From [Mycobacterium] zoologicum (GTDB lineage: Bacteria; Actinomycetota; Actinomycetes; Mycobacteriales; Mycobacteriaceae), in NCBI RefSeq assembly GCF_020172665.1, contig NZ_CP083985.1:1346627-1404966 (forward strand): a stretch of DNA of 58,340 nt, read 5' to 3'. This document shows, one piece after another, positions 12,319-22,687 of this stretch. The notes below the pieces were generated by a model. That model was not told where the DNA came from and ran no database searches. It was given only the letters and a program-made list of their open reading frames with translations. The translations under genes were made by a program, and so were the position numbers. Positions within the stretch are counted from its first letter, which is position 1. Every line of letters begins with the position of its first letter.

Positions 12319-13503
12319 ATGTCCGAAAATGTGCCGCAATCCGCGAATAGTGCCCAGATCGTCATCGGAGACGAAGAAATCTTCGAAGCCCACGTGGGCG
12401 GAAAGATCTCGGTCGACCTCAAAGCCCCACTGGACAGCCAGCGCGCGCTGTCGATCGCCTACACCCCGGGTGTGGCGCAGGTCAGCCGCGCCATCGCCGC
12501 CGACCACACGCTGGCGGCCCGCTACACCTGGGCGCACCGGCTGGTGGCCGTGGTCAGCGACGGCACTTCGGTACTGGGCCTGGGTGACCTCGGCCCGTCG
12601 GCGTCGCTGCCGGTGATGGAGGGCAAGGCGGCGCTGTTCAAGACCTTCGCCGGGCTGGACTCGATTCCGATCGTGCTCGACACCAAGGATCCCGACGAGA
12701 TCGTGGAGACCCTGGTGCGGCTGCGCCCGTCGTTCGGGGCGGTCAACCTCGAAGACATCTCCGCCCCGCGCTGTTTCGAGATCGAGCGCCGGGTGATCGA
12801 GGCGCTGGACTGCCCGGTGATGCACGACGACCAGCACGGCACCGCGATCGTGGCACTGGCGGCCCTGATGGGGGCGGCCAAGGTACTCGGCCGGGACATC
12901 ACGTCGCTGCGGGTGGTGGTCTCGGGCGCCGGTGCGGCAGGCGTGGCCTGTGCCAACATCCTGCACTCGATGGGCGTCTCACAGATGGTCGTGCTGGACT
13001 CGCAGGGCATCCTGCATCAGGATCGCACCGACATGAATGAGGTGAAAGCCGAGCTGGCGCAGCGCACCAATCCGACCGGCCTCACCGGTGGCCTGGCCGC
13101 GGCGCTGGACGGCGCGGATGTGTTCCTGGGCGCCTCGGGTGGCGTGGTTCCCGAGGAGCTGATCGCGTCGATGGCCCCCGGCGGGGTGGTGTTCGCGCTG
13201 TCCAACCCCGATCCGGAGATCCACCCCGATCTGGCCGCGAAGTATGCGGCGGTGGTGGCGACCGGCCGCAGCGACTTCCCTAACCAGATCAACAACGTGC
13301 TGGCCTTCCCGGGTGTGTTCCGCGGCGCCTTGGACGCCGGCGCGCGCCGGATTACCGAGGCGATGAAACTGGCTGCTGCCGAAGCGATTTACTCTGTCGT
13401 CGCCGACGACCTTGCGCCGGACCGCATCGTGCCCAGCCCGCTGGACCCGCGCGTCGAGCCCGCCGTTGCGGCCGCGGTCGCAACGGCCGCCTCGGTGTCC
13501 TGA
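12319..13503 (+). CDS. Malic enzyme (MaeB-type, short form)
   Basis: 394 residues from ATG 12319 (a TTG at 12310 is the alternative). Family motifs are all present: SIAYTPGVAQ with the catalytic Tyr, GLGDLGPSASLPVMEGKAALFK with the catalytic Lys, metal/substrate residues in VNLEDISAP and VMHDDQHGTAIV, and the NAD(P) fold in VVVSGAGAAGVACANIL. It decarboxylates malate to pyruvate and makes NAD(P)H. The length is that of the short bacterial enzyme without the phosphotransacetylase extension. M. tuberculosis has a longer enzyme (Mez) elsewhere and, as I recall, nothing here. With mdh and kgd nearby it places three malate/2-oxoglutarate enzymes within 12 kb. Confidence 0.92.
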   Translation: MSENVPQSANSAQIVIGDEEIFEAHVGGKISVDLKAPLDSQRALSIAYTPGVAQVSRAIAADHTLAARYTWAHRLVAVVSDGTSVLGLGDLGPSASLPVMEGKAALFKTFAGLDSIPIVLDTKDPDEIVETLVRLRPSFGAVNLEDISAPRCFEIERRVIEALDCPVMHDDQHGTAIVALAALMGAAKVLGRDITSLRVVVSGAGAAGVACANILHSMGVSQMVVLDSQGILHQDRTDMNEVKAELAQRTNPTGLTGGLAAALDGADVFLGASGGVVPEELIASMAPGGVVFALSNPDPEIHPDLAAKYAAVVATGRSDFPNQINNVLAFPGVFRGALDAGARRITEAMKLAAAEAIYSVVADDLAPDRIVPSPLDPRVEPAVAAAVATAASVS

Positions 13504-13511
13504 GCTCGCTG

Positions 13512-14366
13512 ATGTCGAAGCGGCCGGGGCACCAGCGCCCGCGCCTGGGGTGGGCGGCGGTACTTGTCGCCGCCGGGTGTGCGACTCACCCGGGCCCCGC
13601 TCCGCTGAACGTGGGAGCCACGCCGGACCCGCAGTCGCAGGTACTGGCCCACCTCTACGCCGACGCGCTGCGCAGCACCGGCGCCGCGGTGCATATCGAC
13701 ACGGTCCAAGATCCGGTGTCCGCGCTGGATTCCGGGGAGCTGACCCTGGTTCCCGGTCTCACCGGCCGGCTGCTGGCTGTGTTCGCCCCCAGCTCACCGG
13801 CCCGTTCGGATCGGCAGGTCTACTTTGCGCTGGCCGGTGCGCTGCCGGAGGGGCTCGCGCTTGGCGACTACTCGATCACGGCCACCGACAAGCCCGCGCT
13901 GGCCGTGAGCACCGCCACCGCGACCTCCTGGGGCGGCGCCGACCTGTCGAAGCTGGTTCGGCATTGCTCTGGGCTGACGGTCGGCGCGGTCAAGGATGCC
14001 CGGACGCCGCCGGTCGTCGGGTCGTGCACGTTGCCCAAGGTGCGTGAATTCCCCGATGCTGCAGCGTTGTTCGCCGCGCTGAATGCCGGTCAGGTCAGCG
14101 CTGCGTGGACCAGCACCGCTGACGTGGGTGTGCCCGGCGACGCCGTGGTGCTCAGCGACGGCCGGCCCGCGCTGGTGCGCGCCGAGAACGTGGTGCCGTT
14201 GTACCGGCGCAACGAGCTCAGCGAAGCCCAGCTGCTGGCGGTCAACCAGGTGGCCGGCGTACTGGACTCCGAGGCGCTGATCGAGATGTCCCGGCGGGTG
14301 ACCGGCGGTGCCGACCCGCAGGCCGTGGCCGACGCTTTCCTGGACGAACACCCGCTGGGGCGCTGA
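13512..14366 (+). CDS. lpqZ: Substrate-binding lipoprotein LpqZ (OpuAC-like)
   Basis: 284 residues. A short basic N-terminus leads to the lipobox VAAGC (Cys 23). The mature part resembles glycine-betaine/choline-type periplasmic binding proteins: NVGATPDPQSQVLAHLYADALR at the start, then SGELTLVPGLTGRLL and a C-terminal helix LDSEALIEMSRRVTGG. It starts 8 bases after the malic enzyme stop and may be co-transcribed with it. No permease or ATPase gene is nearby, so its transporter partner and ligand are unknown. In M. tuberculosis lpqZ is Rv1244, in the same neighbourhood before the SDR gene. Confidence 0.85.
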   Translation: MSKRPGHQRPRLGWAAVLVAAGCATHPGPAPLNVGATPDPQSQVLAHLYADALRSTGAAVHIDTVQDPVSALDSGELTLVPGLTGRLLAVFAPSSPARSDRQVYFALAGALPEGLALGDYSITATDKPALAVSTATATSWGGADLSKLVRHCSGLTVGAVKDARTPPVVGSCTLPKVREFPDAAALFAALNAGQVSAAWTSTADVGVPGDAVVLSDGRPALVRAENVVPLYRRNELSEAQLLAVNQVAGVLDSEALIEMSRRVTGGADPQAVADAFLDEHPLGR

Positions 14367-14377
14367 GTCACTGCCCG

Positions 14378-15208
14378 TCAGACTCCCTTTGGGCGGAACC
14401 TGGGGAGGACGGACGAGAACAGCTTCTGGTATCGCGAGCCGGTGATACGCACCAGCAGATCCAGTGCCCGGGCGTCGTTACCGATCAGCACCCGGGCCCG
14501 GTTCTTGCTGACCCCTTCGAGGATCACCCGGGCGGCCTCCTCGGCGGTGGTCGAGGCCAGTTTCCGGTCGAAGAAGTCGGCCGCCGCCGCCTGATCTATG
14601 CCCTCGGCAACGGTGGCGTTTCGGGCGATCGCGGTCTTGATGCCGCCCGGATGCACCGTGGTGACCTTGACCGGGTGCTTGTTGATCGCCATCTCCTGGT
14701 TCAGCGCCTCGGTGAAACCGCGGACGGCGAACTTGGCGGCGTTGTAGGCGGCCTGGCCGGGCATCGACAGCAGACCGAACAGGCTGGAGATGTTGACGAC
14801 GTGCCCGTCACCGGAGGCGATCAGGTGCGGCAGAAAGGCCTTCGTGCCGTTGACCACGCCCCAGAAGTCCACGTCCATCACCCGCTCGATGTCCTTGAAC
14901 GGGGTGACTTCGACGTCGCCGCTGAACGCGATCCCGGCGTTGTTGTAGATCTGGTTGACCTTGCCGAAGTGCTCCTTGACCTCGTCGGCGTAGGCCAGGA
15001 ACGCCTCCCGCTCGGTGACGTTGAGCCGGTCGACCTTGAGCTGCACGCCGAGTGCTTTCAACCGCTGCTCGGTCTGGGCGAGCCCTTCGGTGTCGACGTC
15101 GCTGATCGCCAACTGCGCGCCGGCGCGGGCCAACTCGATGGCCAGTGCCTGACCGATCCCTGAGCCGGCGCCGGTGACGACGCAGACTTTCCCGGCGAAT
15201 CCCTGCAT
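14378..15208 (-). CDS. Short-chain dehydrogenase/reductase (Rv1245c-like)
   Basis: 276 residues. Classical SDR features are in order: cofactor loop TGAGSGIGQA (12-21), NNAG in YNNAGIAF, catalytic Ser in NISSLFGLL, and YNAAKFAV with the Tyr-x-x-x-Lys pair. An acidic residue after beta-2 (SDVD) suggests NAD rather than NADP preference. The substrate is not known; the C-terminal tail (LLVRITGSRYQKLFSSVLPRF) resembles mycobacterial SDRs associated with lipid metabolism. It converges on lpqZ and lies upstream, on the same strand, of nothing closely coupled. Confidence 0.88.
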   Translation of the reverse strand: MQGFAGKVCVVTGAGSGIGQALAIELARAGAQLAISDVDTEGLAQTEQRLKALGVQLKVDRLNVTEREAFLAYADEVKEHFGKVNQIYNNAGIAFSGDVEVTPFKDIERVMDVDFWGVVNGTKAFLPHLIASGDGHVVNISSLFGLLSMPGQAAYNAAKFAVRGFTEALNQEMAINKHPVKVTTVHPGGIKTAIARNATVAEGIDQAAAADFFDRKLASTTAEEAARVILEGVSKNRARVLIGNDARALDLLVRITGSRYQKLFSSVLPRFRPKGV

Positions 15209-15279
15209 GTGCGCTCCCTGCGGTCTGGTGATCAGCCGAGCCTATCCGGTACCGCCGGTACTGGCCTGACCCCACCCGC

Positions 15280-15338
15280 CGAGCGTGCAGAAAGGTCCGG
15301 GCCCACCTGGGACTTTGGCGGACGTTTCCGCACGCTCG
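15280..15338. repeat. Palindromic intergenic element B
   Basis: CGAGCGTGC (15280-15288) pairs exactly with GCACGCTCG (15330-15338). Partial inner complementarity (AAAGGTCC with GGGACTTT) would lengthen the stem. A G-rich tail (CGGGAAGGGGC) follows, as in elements A' and C. It lies between the kgd stop and the SDR start, so it probably terminates kgd transcription on the minus strand. Confidence 0.7.
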
Positions 15339-15364
15339 CGGGAAGGGGCAGGGAAGGGGAGCGC

Positions 15365-18300
15365 CTACCCGAACGCGAGGTCGAGGATCTCCTGCTGCTC
15401 GACGGCATGCACCTTCGACGACCCCGACGACGGCGCCGACATGGCGCGGCGCGAGATCCGCTTGACGCCGGTCAGCTTGTCCGGCAACAACTCCGGCAGC
15501 TCCAGGCCGAACCGCGGCCAGGCACCCTGGTTGGCCGGCTCCTCCTGCACCCAGAAGAACTCCCGCGCGTTCGGATAGCGGTCCAGGGTCTCGCTGAGGC
15601 GGCGCTTGGGCAGCGGCGCCAGCTGCTCGATCCGCACGATCGCCACATCTTCGCGGTTGTCCTTGATCTTGCGGGCGACCAGTTCGTAGTAGAGCTTGCC
15701 GCTGGTCAACAGGACCCGGGTGACCTTGCCCCGGTCGCCGGTGCCGTCCTCGTAGGTGGCCTCTTCGAGCACCGAGCGGAACTTCACGTCGGTGAAGTCC
15801 TTCACATCGCTCACCACCGCCTTGTTGCGCAGCATTGACTTCGGCGTGAAGACGATCAGCGGCCGCTGGATCCCGTCGAGGGCATGGCGGCGCAGCAGGT
15901 GGAAGTAGTTCGACGGGGTCGACGGCATCGCGATCGTCATCGAACCCTCCGCCCACAGTTGCAGGAACCGCTCGATACGCCCGGAGGTGTGGTCGGGGCC
16001 CTGGCCCTCATGGCCGTGCGGCAGCAGCAGCACCACGTTGGACAGTTGGCCCCACTTGGCCTCGCCGGAGGAGATGAACTCGTCGATGATCGACTGGGCA
16101 CCGTTGACGAAGTCGCCGAACTGGGCCTCCCACAGCACCATCGCATCCGGGTTGCCGACGGTGTAGCCGTATTCGAAACCGACTGCGGCGTATTCGGACA
16201 GCGGCGAGTCGTAGACCAGGAATTTGCCGCCGGACGGGGTGCCGTCGGGGTTGGTGGCCAGCAGCTGCAACGGGCTGAACTCGGCGCCGTTGGCCTGGTC
16301 GATGATCACCGAATGGCGCTGCGAGAACGTGCCGCGGCGGGTGTCCTGCCCGGACAGCCGGATCAGCTTGCCGTCGGCCACCAGCGAGCCCAGCGCCAGC
16401 AGTTCACCGAATGCCCAGTCGACCTTGCCCTCGTAGGCCATCTCGCGGCGCCGCTCCAGCACCGGCAGCACCCGGGGATGCACGCTGAAGCCCTCGGGTA
16501 TCGCCATGAACGCATCCCCGATGCGGGCCAGCATCGCCTTGTCCACCGCGGTGTTGAGCCCGCGCGGCACCTGCTGCTCGGATTCCACCGACTCGCTGGG
16601 CAGCGCGGCGTGCTTCTCCAGTTCGCGGATCTCGTTGAACACCCGCTCGAGTTGGCCGTGGTAGTCGCGCAGCGCGTCCTCGGCCTCCTTCATCGAGATG
16701 TCGCCGCGGCCGATCAGGTCTTCGGTGTAACTCTTGCGCACGCCACGCTTGCCGCCGATCACGTCGTACATGTACGGATTGGTCATCGACGGGTCGTCGC
16801 CCTCGTTGTGCCCACGGCGGCGGTAGCACAACATGTCGATGACGACGTCCTTGTGGAACTTCTGCCGGAAGTCCACCGCCAGCCGACCTACCCAGTCGCA
16901 CGCCTCCGGGTCGTCGCCGTTGACGTGGAAGATCGGCGCACCGATCATCTTGGCGACGTCGGTGCAGTATTCACTGGACCGGGAGTGGTCCGGAGCGGTG
17001 GTGAATCCGATCTGGTTGTTGACGACGATGTGGATGGTGCCACCGACCCGGTACCCGTGCAGCAGAGCCATGTTCAGCGTCTCGGCCACCACGCCCTGGC
17101 CGGCGAAGGCCGCATCGCCGTGCATCATCATCGGCACCACCGAGAACGCCTGCCCGGTTTCGCCGTCGGCGCCCCCGTGGTCGAGCAGGTCCTGGCGAGC
17201 TCGCACGATGCCCTCGAGCACCGGGTCGACGGCTTCCAGGTGCGACGGGTTCGCGGTCAGTGATACCTGAATGTCGTTGTCGCCGAACATCTGCAGGTAC
17301 ACCCCGGTGGCACCCAGGTGGTACTTGACGTCGCCGGAGCCGTGCGCTTCTGCCGGGTTGAGGTTGCCCTCGAACTCGGTGAAGATCTGCGAGTACGGCT
17401 TGCCGACGATATTGGCCAGCACGTTGAGCCGGCCACGGTGCGGCATGCCGATGACGACCTCGTCGAGGCCGTACTCGGCGCACTGGTCGATCGCGGCATC
17501 CATCATCGGGATGACGGTCTCGGCGCCCTCCAGGGAGAAGCGTTTCTGCCCGACGTACTTGGTCTGCAGGAAGTTCTCGAAGGCTTCGGCGGCATTCAGC
17601 TTGCTCAGAATGTATTTCTGTTGTGCCACAGTAGGTTTGATGTGTTTGACCTCGACGCGCTCCTGCAGCCACTGGTGCTGCTCAGGTTCGAGGATGTGGG
17701 TGTACTCCACACCGACGTGGCGGCAGTAGGCGTCGCGCAGCACCGAGAGGATCTCCCGTAGCTTGCGGTAGTCACCGCCGGGCAGGCCTTCGACCTTGAA
17801 GTCGCGGTCCAGGTCCCACAGCGTCAGGCCGTGGCTTTGCACATCGAGGTCGGGGTGGCTGCGAAACCGGGTGTTGTCCAGCCGAAGTGGGTCGATGTCG
17901 GCCATCAGGTGGCCGCGGTTGCGGTACGCGGCGATCAGCTCGACGACGCGGGCGTTCTTGTCGACGATCGAGTCCGGGTTGTCGGTGCGCCACCGGATCG
18001 GCTCGTAGGGAATGGACAACTCGAAGAAGATCTCGTCCCAGAACGCGTCCGAGAGCAGCATCTCGTGCACGGTGCGCAGGAAGTCACCCGATTCGGCACC
18101 CTGGATGATCCGATGGTCATAGGTGGAGGTCAGCGTGATCAGCTTGCCGACCCCGAGTTCGGCGATGCGCTGCTCGCTGGCCCCCTGGAACTCCGCCGGG
18201 TACTCCATCGCGCCGACGCCGACGATCGTGCCCTGCCCGGCCATCAGCCGAGGCACCGAGTGCACGGTGCCGATGGTGCCGGGGTTGGTCAGCGAGATCG

Positions 18301-19030
18301 TCACCCCGGCGAAGTCCTCGGCGGTGAGCTTGCCGTCCCGGGCGCGCCGCACGATGTCCTCGTAGGCGGCGACGAACTGCGCGAACCGCAGTGACTCGGA
18401 CTCCTTGATGGCGGCCACCACCAGCGAGCGCTTGCCACCGGGGCCGTGCAGGTCGATCGCCAGCCCGAGGTTGGTGTGCGCGGGTGTGACCGCATTCGGC
18501 TTGCCGTCGATCTCGGCGAAATGGCGGTTCATGTTCGGGAACTGCTTGACCGCCTGCACGATCGCGTAGCCCAACACGTGGGTGAAGGAGATCTTGCCGC
18601 CACGGGTTCGCTTGAGCTGGTTGTTGATGACGATCCGGTTGTCGATCATCAGCTTGGCCGGCACGGCGCGCACGCTGGTGGCGGTCGGCACCTCCAGGGA
18701 GCTGGCCATGTTCTTGACCACCGCGGCGGCCGCTCCGCGCAGCACCTGGACCTCGTCGTCTGCCGCCGGTGCCGGCGCGGACGCCTTCGGGGCGGCCGGC
18801 GCCGCAGCGGGGGCCGGCGCCGCAGCGGGGGCCGGTGCCGGTGGGGCAGCGGTGGCCGATGCCGGCGCGGGAGCCGCCGGGGTCACCGGTGCGGGGGAGC
18901 CGTCGGGCCGGTAGTCGGCCAGGAACTCATGCCAGCTCGGGTCTACCGAGGAAGGATCGTCGCGGAACTTGCGGTACATCTCCTCGACTAGCCACTCGTT
19001 CTGACCGAAGGGTGAATTCATACCGCTCAC
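15365..19030 (-). CDS. kgd: Multifunctional 2-oxoglutarate decarboxylase/dehydrogenase E1 (Kgd/SucA)
   Basis: 1221 residues from a GTG at 19030. The N-terminal recruitment segment [17 protein letters not shown] is conserved in mycobacterial Kgd. A Pro/Ala linker (about 45-90) leads to a succinyltransferase-like domain (about 100-350) with the active-site His in [11 protein letters not shown], then the thiamine-diphosphate E1 domain. E1 signatures are [41 protein letters not shown] and [10 protein letters not shown]. It links the citric acid cycle to 2-oxoglutarate decarboxylation, dehydrogenation with E2/E3, and carboligation; in M. tuberculosis the FHA protein GarA regulates it. The RelBE genes I recall beside kgd in H37Rv are absent. 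Confidence 0.97.
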   Translation of the reverse strand: MSGMNSPFGQNEWLVEEMYRKFRDDPSSVDPSWHEFLADYRPDGSPAPVTPAAPAPASATAAPPAPAPAAAPAPAAAPAAPKASAPAPAADDEVQVLRGAAAAVVKNMASSLEVPTATSVRAVPAKLMIDNRIVINNQLKRTRGGKISFTHVLGYAIVQAVKQFPNMNRHFAEIDGKPNAVTPAHTNLGLAIDLHGPGGKRSLVVAAIKESESLRFAQFVAAYEDIVRRARDGKLTAEDFAGVTISLTNPGTIGTVHSVPRLMAGQGTIVGVGAMEYPAEFQGASEQRIAELGVGKLITLTSTYDHRIIQGAESGDFLRTVHEMLLSDAFWDEIFFELSIPYEPIRWRTDNPDSIVDKNARVVELIAAYRNRGHLMADIDPLRLDNTRFRSHPDLDVQSHGLTLWDLDRDFKVEGLPGGDYRKLREILSVLRDAYCRHVGVEYTHILEPEQHQWLQERVEVKHIKPTVAQQKYILSKLNAAEAFENFLQTKYVGQKRFSLEGAETVIPMMDAAIDQCAEYGLDEVVIGMPHRGRLNVLANIVGKPYSQIFTEFEGNLNPAEAHGSGDVKYHLGATGVYLQMFGDNDIQVSLTANPSHLEAVDPVLEGIVRARQDLLDHGGADGETGQAFSVVPMMMHGDAAFAGQGVVAETLNMALLHGYRVGGTIHIVVNNQIGFTTAPDHSRSSEYCTDVAKMIGAPIFHVNGDDPEACDWVGRLAVDFRQKFHKDVVIDMLCYRRRGHNEGDDPSMTNPYMYDVIGGKRGVRKSYTEDLIGRGDISMKEAEDALRDYHGQLERVFNEIRELEKHAALPSESVESEQQVPRGLNTAVDKAMLARIGDAFMAIPEGFSVHPRVLPVLERRREMAYEGKVDWAFGELLALGSLVADGKLIRLSGQDTRRGTFSQRHSVIIDQANGAEFSPLQLLATNPDGTPSGGKFLVYDSPLSEYAAVGFEYGYTVGNPDAMVLWEAQFGDFVNGAQSIIDEFISSGEAKWGQLSNVVLLLPHGHEGQGPDHTSGRIERFLQLWAEGSMTIAMPSTPSNYFHLLRRHALDGIQRPLIVFTPKSMLRNKAVVSDVKDFTDVKFRSVLEEATYEDGTGDRGKVTRVLLTSGKLYYELVARKIKDNREDVAIVRIEQLAPLPKRRLSETLDRYPNAREFFWVQEEPANQGAWPRFGLELPELLPDKLTGVKRISRRAMSAPSSGSSKVHAVEQQEILDLAFG

Positions 19031-19155
19031 GACAGCTTCTCGCCTCGTTTCCTGGTCGTCCGACGGTGTAGGTGCGCTGCGCCCCGTGCCTCATAAAGGC
19101 TAGCCCCTCGCAGTTATTCCGGCAGGCGGGCCACCTGGTGACTTTCGGCCCTGGG

Positions 19156-19944
19156 TCAGGCCGAGCTGGTTTGGGAGTCGGGGTGATCGCGAAGGCCCGG
19201 CAGCAGGTGCAGAGTGACCGGCCAACGGTCGGCCGGGGCACCGAACGCCTTGCGGGCATTCCCGACGATCTTTTTGCCCATCAGGCGGTTTCCGATCGCC
19301 CCGATCAGGGCGCCCAGTCCGACCGGCAACAGCTTGCCGAACGCCAGGGCTCCGCGGCGCAGGGTGAAGCGTTTGACGAAGTACCGCATCAACCGGGAGT
19401 TCAGCTCCTTGACCGCCGGTAGCGGTATCGCGGCCACCCCCGCCGACCCCTCGGCCAGCCATGCGCCGCCGGTGCGGCCCGAGCCGAGCAGGTCGGTGAT
19501 AGCGCTCTTACCCTCGTCGCTGACCAGCACCGCCAGCACCAGCGCGCGGCGGCGCTCCCGATTGTCCACCGGAATGCCGTGCACCTCGGCTACCGACAGC
19601 ACGAAGAACGCGGTGGCCTCCAGGAAGACCGCGGTCTCGCCGGCGACCGCCGACAGGGCCATCAGGGTGCCGATCGCCGGGATCGCCGCGGTGGCGCCGA
19701 CGGCGGCACCGCTGGCCGTCGCGGCCGCGAGATATCGCTTCTCCAGTCTGGCCACCACCTGCGCCGGGCCGGCGTCGGGTTGGAGGCGGCGCACTCGCTG
19801 CACATAGGCGCGCACCGCGGGACCCTGTACTCGTTCGCTGCGTTCGATGACCTGCGACAACACTCGGGCTGTCATACCCGGCTTGCCCTGGTCGGGGGTC
19901 GGCGTCAGCTCCTGCGTCGGCCGGCGCCGTCGAAAGATGCCCAT
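19156..19944 (-). CDS. Membrane-associated protein of unknown function (Rv1249c-like)
   Basis: 262 residues from ATG 19944, chosen because GGGAGGG lies 8 bases upstream; the resulting length equals what I recall for Rv1249c. A basic N-terminus (IFRRRRPTQ) is followed by a helical region and a long apolar stretch rich in Ala/Gly (about 80-125, [25 protein letters not shown] and [15 protein letters not shown]). A second apolar segment follows near 205-220 ([22 protein letters not shown]), and the tail is soluble. It is upstream of kgd and divergent from the MFS gene. No enzymatic motif is seen. Confidence 0.8.
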   Translation of the reverse strand: MGIFRRRRPTQELTPTPDQGKPGMTARVLSQVIERSERVQGPAVRAYVQRVRRLQPDAGPAQVVARLEKRYLAAATASGAAVGATAAIPAIGTLMALSAVAGETAVFLEATAFFVLSVAEVHGIPVDNRERRRALVLAVLVSDEGKSAITDLLGSGRTGGAWLAEGSAGVAAIPLPAVKELNSRLMRYFVKRFTLRRGALAFGKLLPVGLGALIGAIGNRLMGKKIVGNARKAFGAPADRWPVTLHLLPGLRDHPDSQTSSA

Positions 19945-20115
19945 AGGTTGCCCTCCCATTGCGGCTCAGTTCTGTTCAGGCTAACGCCCCGGAAGATGTC
20001 TACCCGCTCCGAACGTCCGGTCAGCGAACCGCTGCACAGACGCTGCGAGTTGTTGTCGCCGACATCTGTCCGTAGCGTCGCATCGAGGTGGCGCAGTGAT
20101 GGGAGGAACGGCGCT

Positions 20116-22011
20116 TTGAGCGAGCCGGTCAACCCGTGGAACGCACTGTGGGCGATGATGCTCGGCTTCTTCGTGATCCTGGTCGATTCCACGATCGTGG
20201 CGGTGGCCAATCCCCGCATCATGGTGGCTCTCGGGGTCGGCTACGACACCGTGATCTGGGTGACCAGTTCCTACCTGCTGGCCTATGCGGTGCCGCTGCT
20301 GGTGGCCGGGCGGCTCGGCGACCGGTTCGGCCCGAAGAACCTCTACCTGATCGGGCTGGCGGTGTTCACCGGCGCCTCGCTGTGGTGCGGCCTGTCCGGG
20401 GGCATCGAGGTGCTGATCATCGCGCGCGCGGTGCAGGGCCTGGGCGCCGCCCTGTTGACCCCGCAGACCCTGTCGGTGATCACCCGGACCTTCCCGGCCG
20501 ACCGGCGCGGCATGGCGATGGCTGTCTGGGGTGCGACCGCCGGGGTGGCGACCCTGGTCGGCCCGCTGGTCGGCGGGGTGTTGGTGGACCGACTCGGCTG
20601 GGAGTGGATCTTCTTCGTCAACGTCCCCATCGGTGTCGTCGGCCTGGTCATGGCCGTCGTGCTGATCCCCGACCTGCCGATTCAGCGCCATCGATTCGAC
20701 CTGATCGGGATGATGCTGTCGGGGATCGGGCTGTTCCTGGTGGTGTTCGCCCTGCAGGAAGGCGAATCGCAGGGGTGGGCGCTGTGGATCTGGGCGCTGA
20801 TCGGCGGCGGCCTGTTGTTCCTGGCGGTGTTCGTCTACTGGCAGGCGCTGATGAACGGCGAGCCGCTGGTGCCACTGCACATCTTCCGCGACCTCGACTT
20901 CGGCCTGTCCAACATCGGGGTGGCGGTCATCGGGTTCGCGGCCACCGGGATCGTGCTGCCGGTGATGTTCTACGCGCAGGTGGTGTGCGGCATGTCACCG
21001 ACGCGATCGGCGCTGCTGACCGCGCCGATGTCGATCGTGACCGGGATACTCGCTCCGGTTGTCGGCAAGATCGTCGACCGGGCCCATCCGCGGGCCGTCG
21101 TCGGATTCGGCTTCTCGCTGCTGGCGATCGCACTGACGTGGCTGTCATTCGAGATGACGCCGGTGACACCGATCTGGCGACTGTTGCTGCCGTTCGCGGC
21201 GATGGGCGGCGGCATGGCGTTCATCTGGTCGCCGCTGGCCGCCACCGCCACCCGTAACCTGCCGCCGGAGCTGGCCGGTGCGGGATCGGGCGTCTACAAC
21301 GCGACCCGTCAGGTGGGCGCGGTGCTGGGCAGTGCCGGCATGGCCGCGTTCATGACGTCGCGGATCGCGGCCAACATGCCGCCGATGCCGGGTGGGCCTG
21401 GAGCGGGGCACCCCGGCCTGCACCTGCCGGAGTTTCTGCACGAGCCGTTCTCGACGGCGATGTCGGAGTCGGCACTGCTGCCCGCGTTCATCTCGCTGTT
21501 CGGGGTGGCCGCGGCGCTGTTCATGGTCGGCCACGTCTTCGGTCCCGGGCGGCGGACGGCCGGGCCGGAGTTCGATCACGACGATGCGGGCCCGGCTGAG
21601 CCGGATGAACCGCGGCCGGTCAAGCGGCGGGTGGAGCGCGTCAGCATTCCCCGGCGCTTCGCTGAGGTCGATGTGCCGCACGGGGCCGACCGGCCGACGA
21701 TGGTGCTCCCGCGCCTCACCCCGATGGTCACCCCGATGGCGCCTTTCACTCCCGTCGCCGCCGTCCCTTCCGTTACTCCCGCCGCCCCTGTTGCCCGGCC
21801 GGTTCGGGTCCGCTTCGAAGACCCGATCACCGAACCGCTGACCCGCAACGGGTTTCACCTCGAGGCCGGCCAGCATTTCCGTCCGGTGGTCAATGGGACT
21901 CCGGTGGACGTGCTGGCCAAGTTCGGGATCACCGGTCAGCCCTCGAAGCGCCGCAACCGGCACTACCGTGAAGATCCGGATGACACCGACCGCATCGGTC
22001 GGCGCATCTGA
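20116..22011 (+). CDS. MFS drug exporter, 14-TM EmrB/QacA type (Rv1250-like)
   Basis: About 631 residues from TTG 20116, supported by GGGAGG at 20101-20106. Fourteen hydrophobic helices cover residues 15-490. Motif A is [13 protein letters not shown]; motif C region [18 protein letters not shown] marks a proton-coupled exporter; motif D1 is [17 protein letters not shown]. The C-terminal 140 residues (from about [13 protein letters not shown]) are charged and then Pro/Ala/Val-rich ([18 protein letters not shown]), a long cytoplasmic tail unusual for the family. It is divergent from the Rv1249c-like gene. Substrate unknown. Confidence 0.88.
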   Translation: MSEPVNPWNALWAMMLGFFVILVDSTIVAVANPRIMVALGVGYDTVIWVTSSYLLAYAVPLLVAGRLGDRFGPKNLYLIGLAVFTGASLWCGLSGGIEVLIIARAVQGLGAALLTPQTLSVITRTFPADRRGMAMAVWGATAGVATLVGPLVGGVLVDRLGWEWIFFVNVPIGVVGLVMAVVLIPDLPIQRHRFDLIGMMLSGIGLFLVVFALQEGESQGWALWIWALIGGGLLFLAVFVYWQALMNGEPLVPLHIFRDLDFGLSNIGVAVIGFAATGIVLPVMFYAQVVCGMSPTRSALLTAPMSIVTGILAPVVGKIVDRAHPRAVVGFGFSLLAIALTWLSFEMTPVTPIWRLLLPFAAMGGGMAFIWSPLAATATRNLPPELAGAGSGVYNATRQVGAVLGSAGMAAFMTSRIAANMPPMPGGPGAGHPGLHLPEFLHEPFSTAMSESALLPAFISLFGVAAALFMVGHVFGPGRRTAGPEFDHDDAGPAEPDEPRPVKRRVERVSIPRRFAEVDVPHGADRPTMVLPRLTPMVTPMAPFTPVAAVPSVTPAAPVARPVRVRFEDPITEPLTRNGFHLEAGQHFRPVVNGTPVDVLAKFGITGQPSKRRNRHYREDPDDTDRIGRRI

Positions 22012-22014
22012 CGG

Positions 22015-22584
22015 CTATCGGGTGGTGTTGCCGACGATCTCCACGCCCCTGCCGTTCCAGTGAAACTTCACGGTGCCCGACAATCCCGGGATACCGCTGG
22101 CGGTCTGCAGCGCCACCGTGTCGCCGTTGCTCTGGGCCAGGTCGATCCCGCTGAACCCATAGGTGTCCGGCACGGTCTGCGGGAGGAACTGCCCGAGGTG
22201 AAAGAGCACGGCGCGTCTGCTCGGGTTCTCGGCGTTGGTGTTGGCCTTCACGATCACCGCCGACAGGTCGGCGCAGTCGCTGTAGTTGCCGGTCAGCGGT
22301 TCCGGGCTCCACGGCTGGCCGCTGCGCGGATCGCGGGGCAACTCCGAGACGGCCTTGGCGATCGCCGGGGCGGCCAGGTTGACTGCGCACGGGTCGGCGG
22401 GCTGGGCGCCGGTGCTGGGAGGGGGCGCGGTCGGGGGCGGCGCCTCGGCGACAGCCGGCGGGCTGGTGTTCTGCGGTGTCTTGGCGACGGTGGAGTCACC
22501 CGAGCCGCACCCGGCCAGCAGCATTGCGGCCAGAGCACCGGCGAACAGGCCTAACGGTTTTACAGCACCCGACACACCGGGCAC
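22015..22584 (-). CDS. lprE: LprE-type lipoprotein
   Basis: About 189 residues if the GTG at 22584 is used (a GTG at 22575 is equally possible; neither has a strong ribosome site). The hydrophobic segment GLFAGALAAMLLAGC ends in a lipobox cysteine. A disordered Pro-rich linker (PPAVAEAPPPTAPPPST) precedes a compact C-terminal domain with two cysteines (ADPCAVNL and YSDCADLS) and the ending FHWNGRGVEIVGNTTR. This is the LppP/LprE family of mycobacterial surface lipoproteins with no known biochemical activity. It converges with the MFS gene, 3 bases between the stops. Confidence 0.8.
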   Translation of the reverse strand: MPGVSGAVKPLGLFAGALAAMLLAGCGSGDSTVAKTPQNTSPPAVAEAPPPTAPPPSTGAQPADPCAVNLAAPAIAKAVSELPRDPRSGQPWSPEPLTGNYSDCADLSAVIVKANTNAENPSRRAVLFHLGQFLPQTVPDTYGFSGIDLAQSNGDTVALQTASGIPGLSGTVKFHWNGRGVEIVGNTTR

Positions 22585-22687
22585 CGTACCGTCGCGCCGG
22601 TGCCGTCGCCGGGAGGCGCGGCCGGGGGCCGCTGTCGGTTGTTCGGACGATAGTGGTGACGCCCGTGCGCCGTTAACGTGCTGACGC

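Noticed and set aside
20136..21257. 373-residue frame inside the MFS gene
   Set aside because: Out-of-frame shadow; the MFS motifs are in the other frame.
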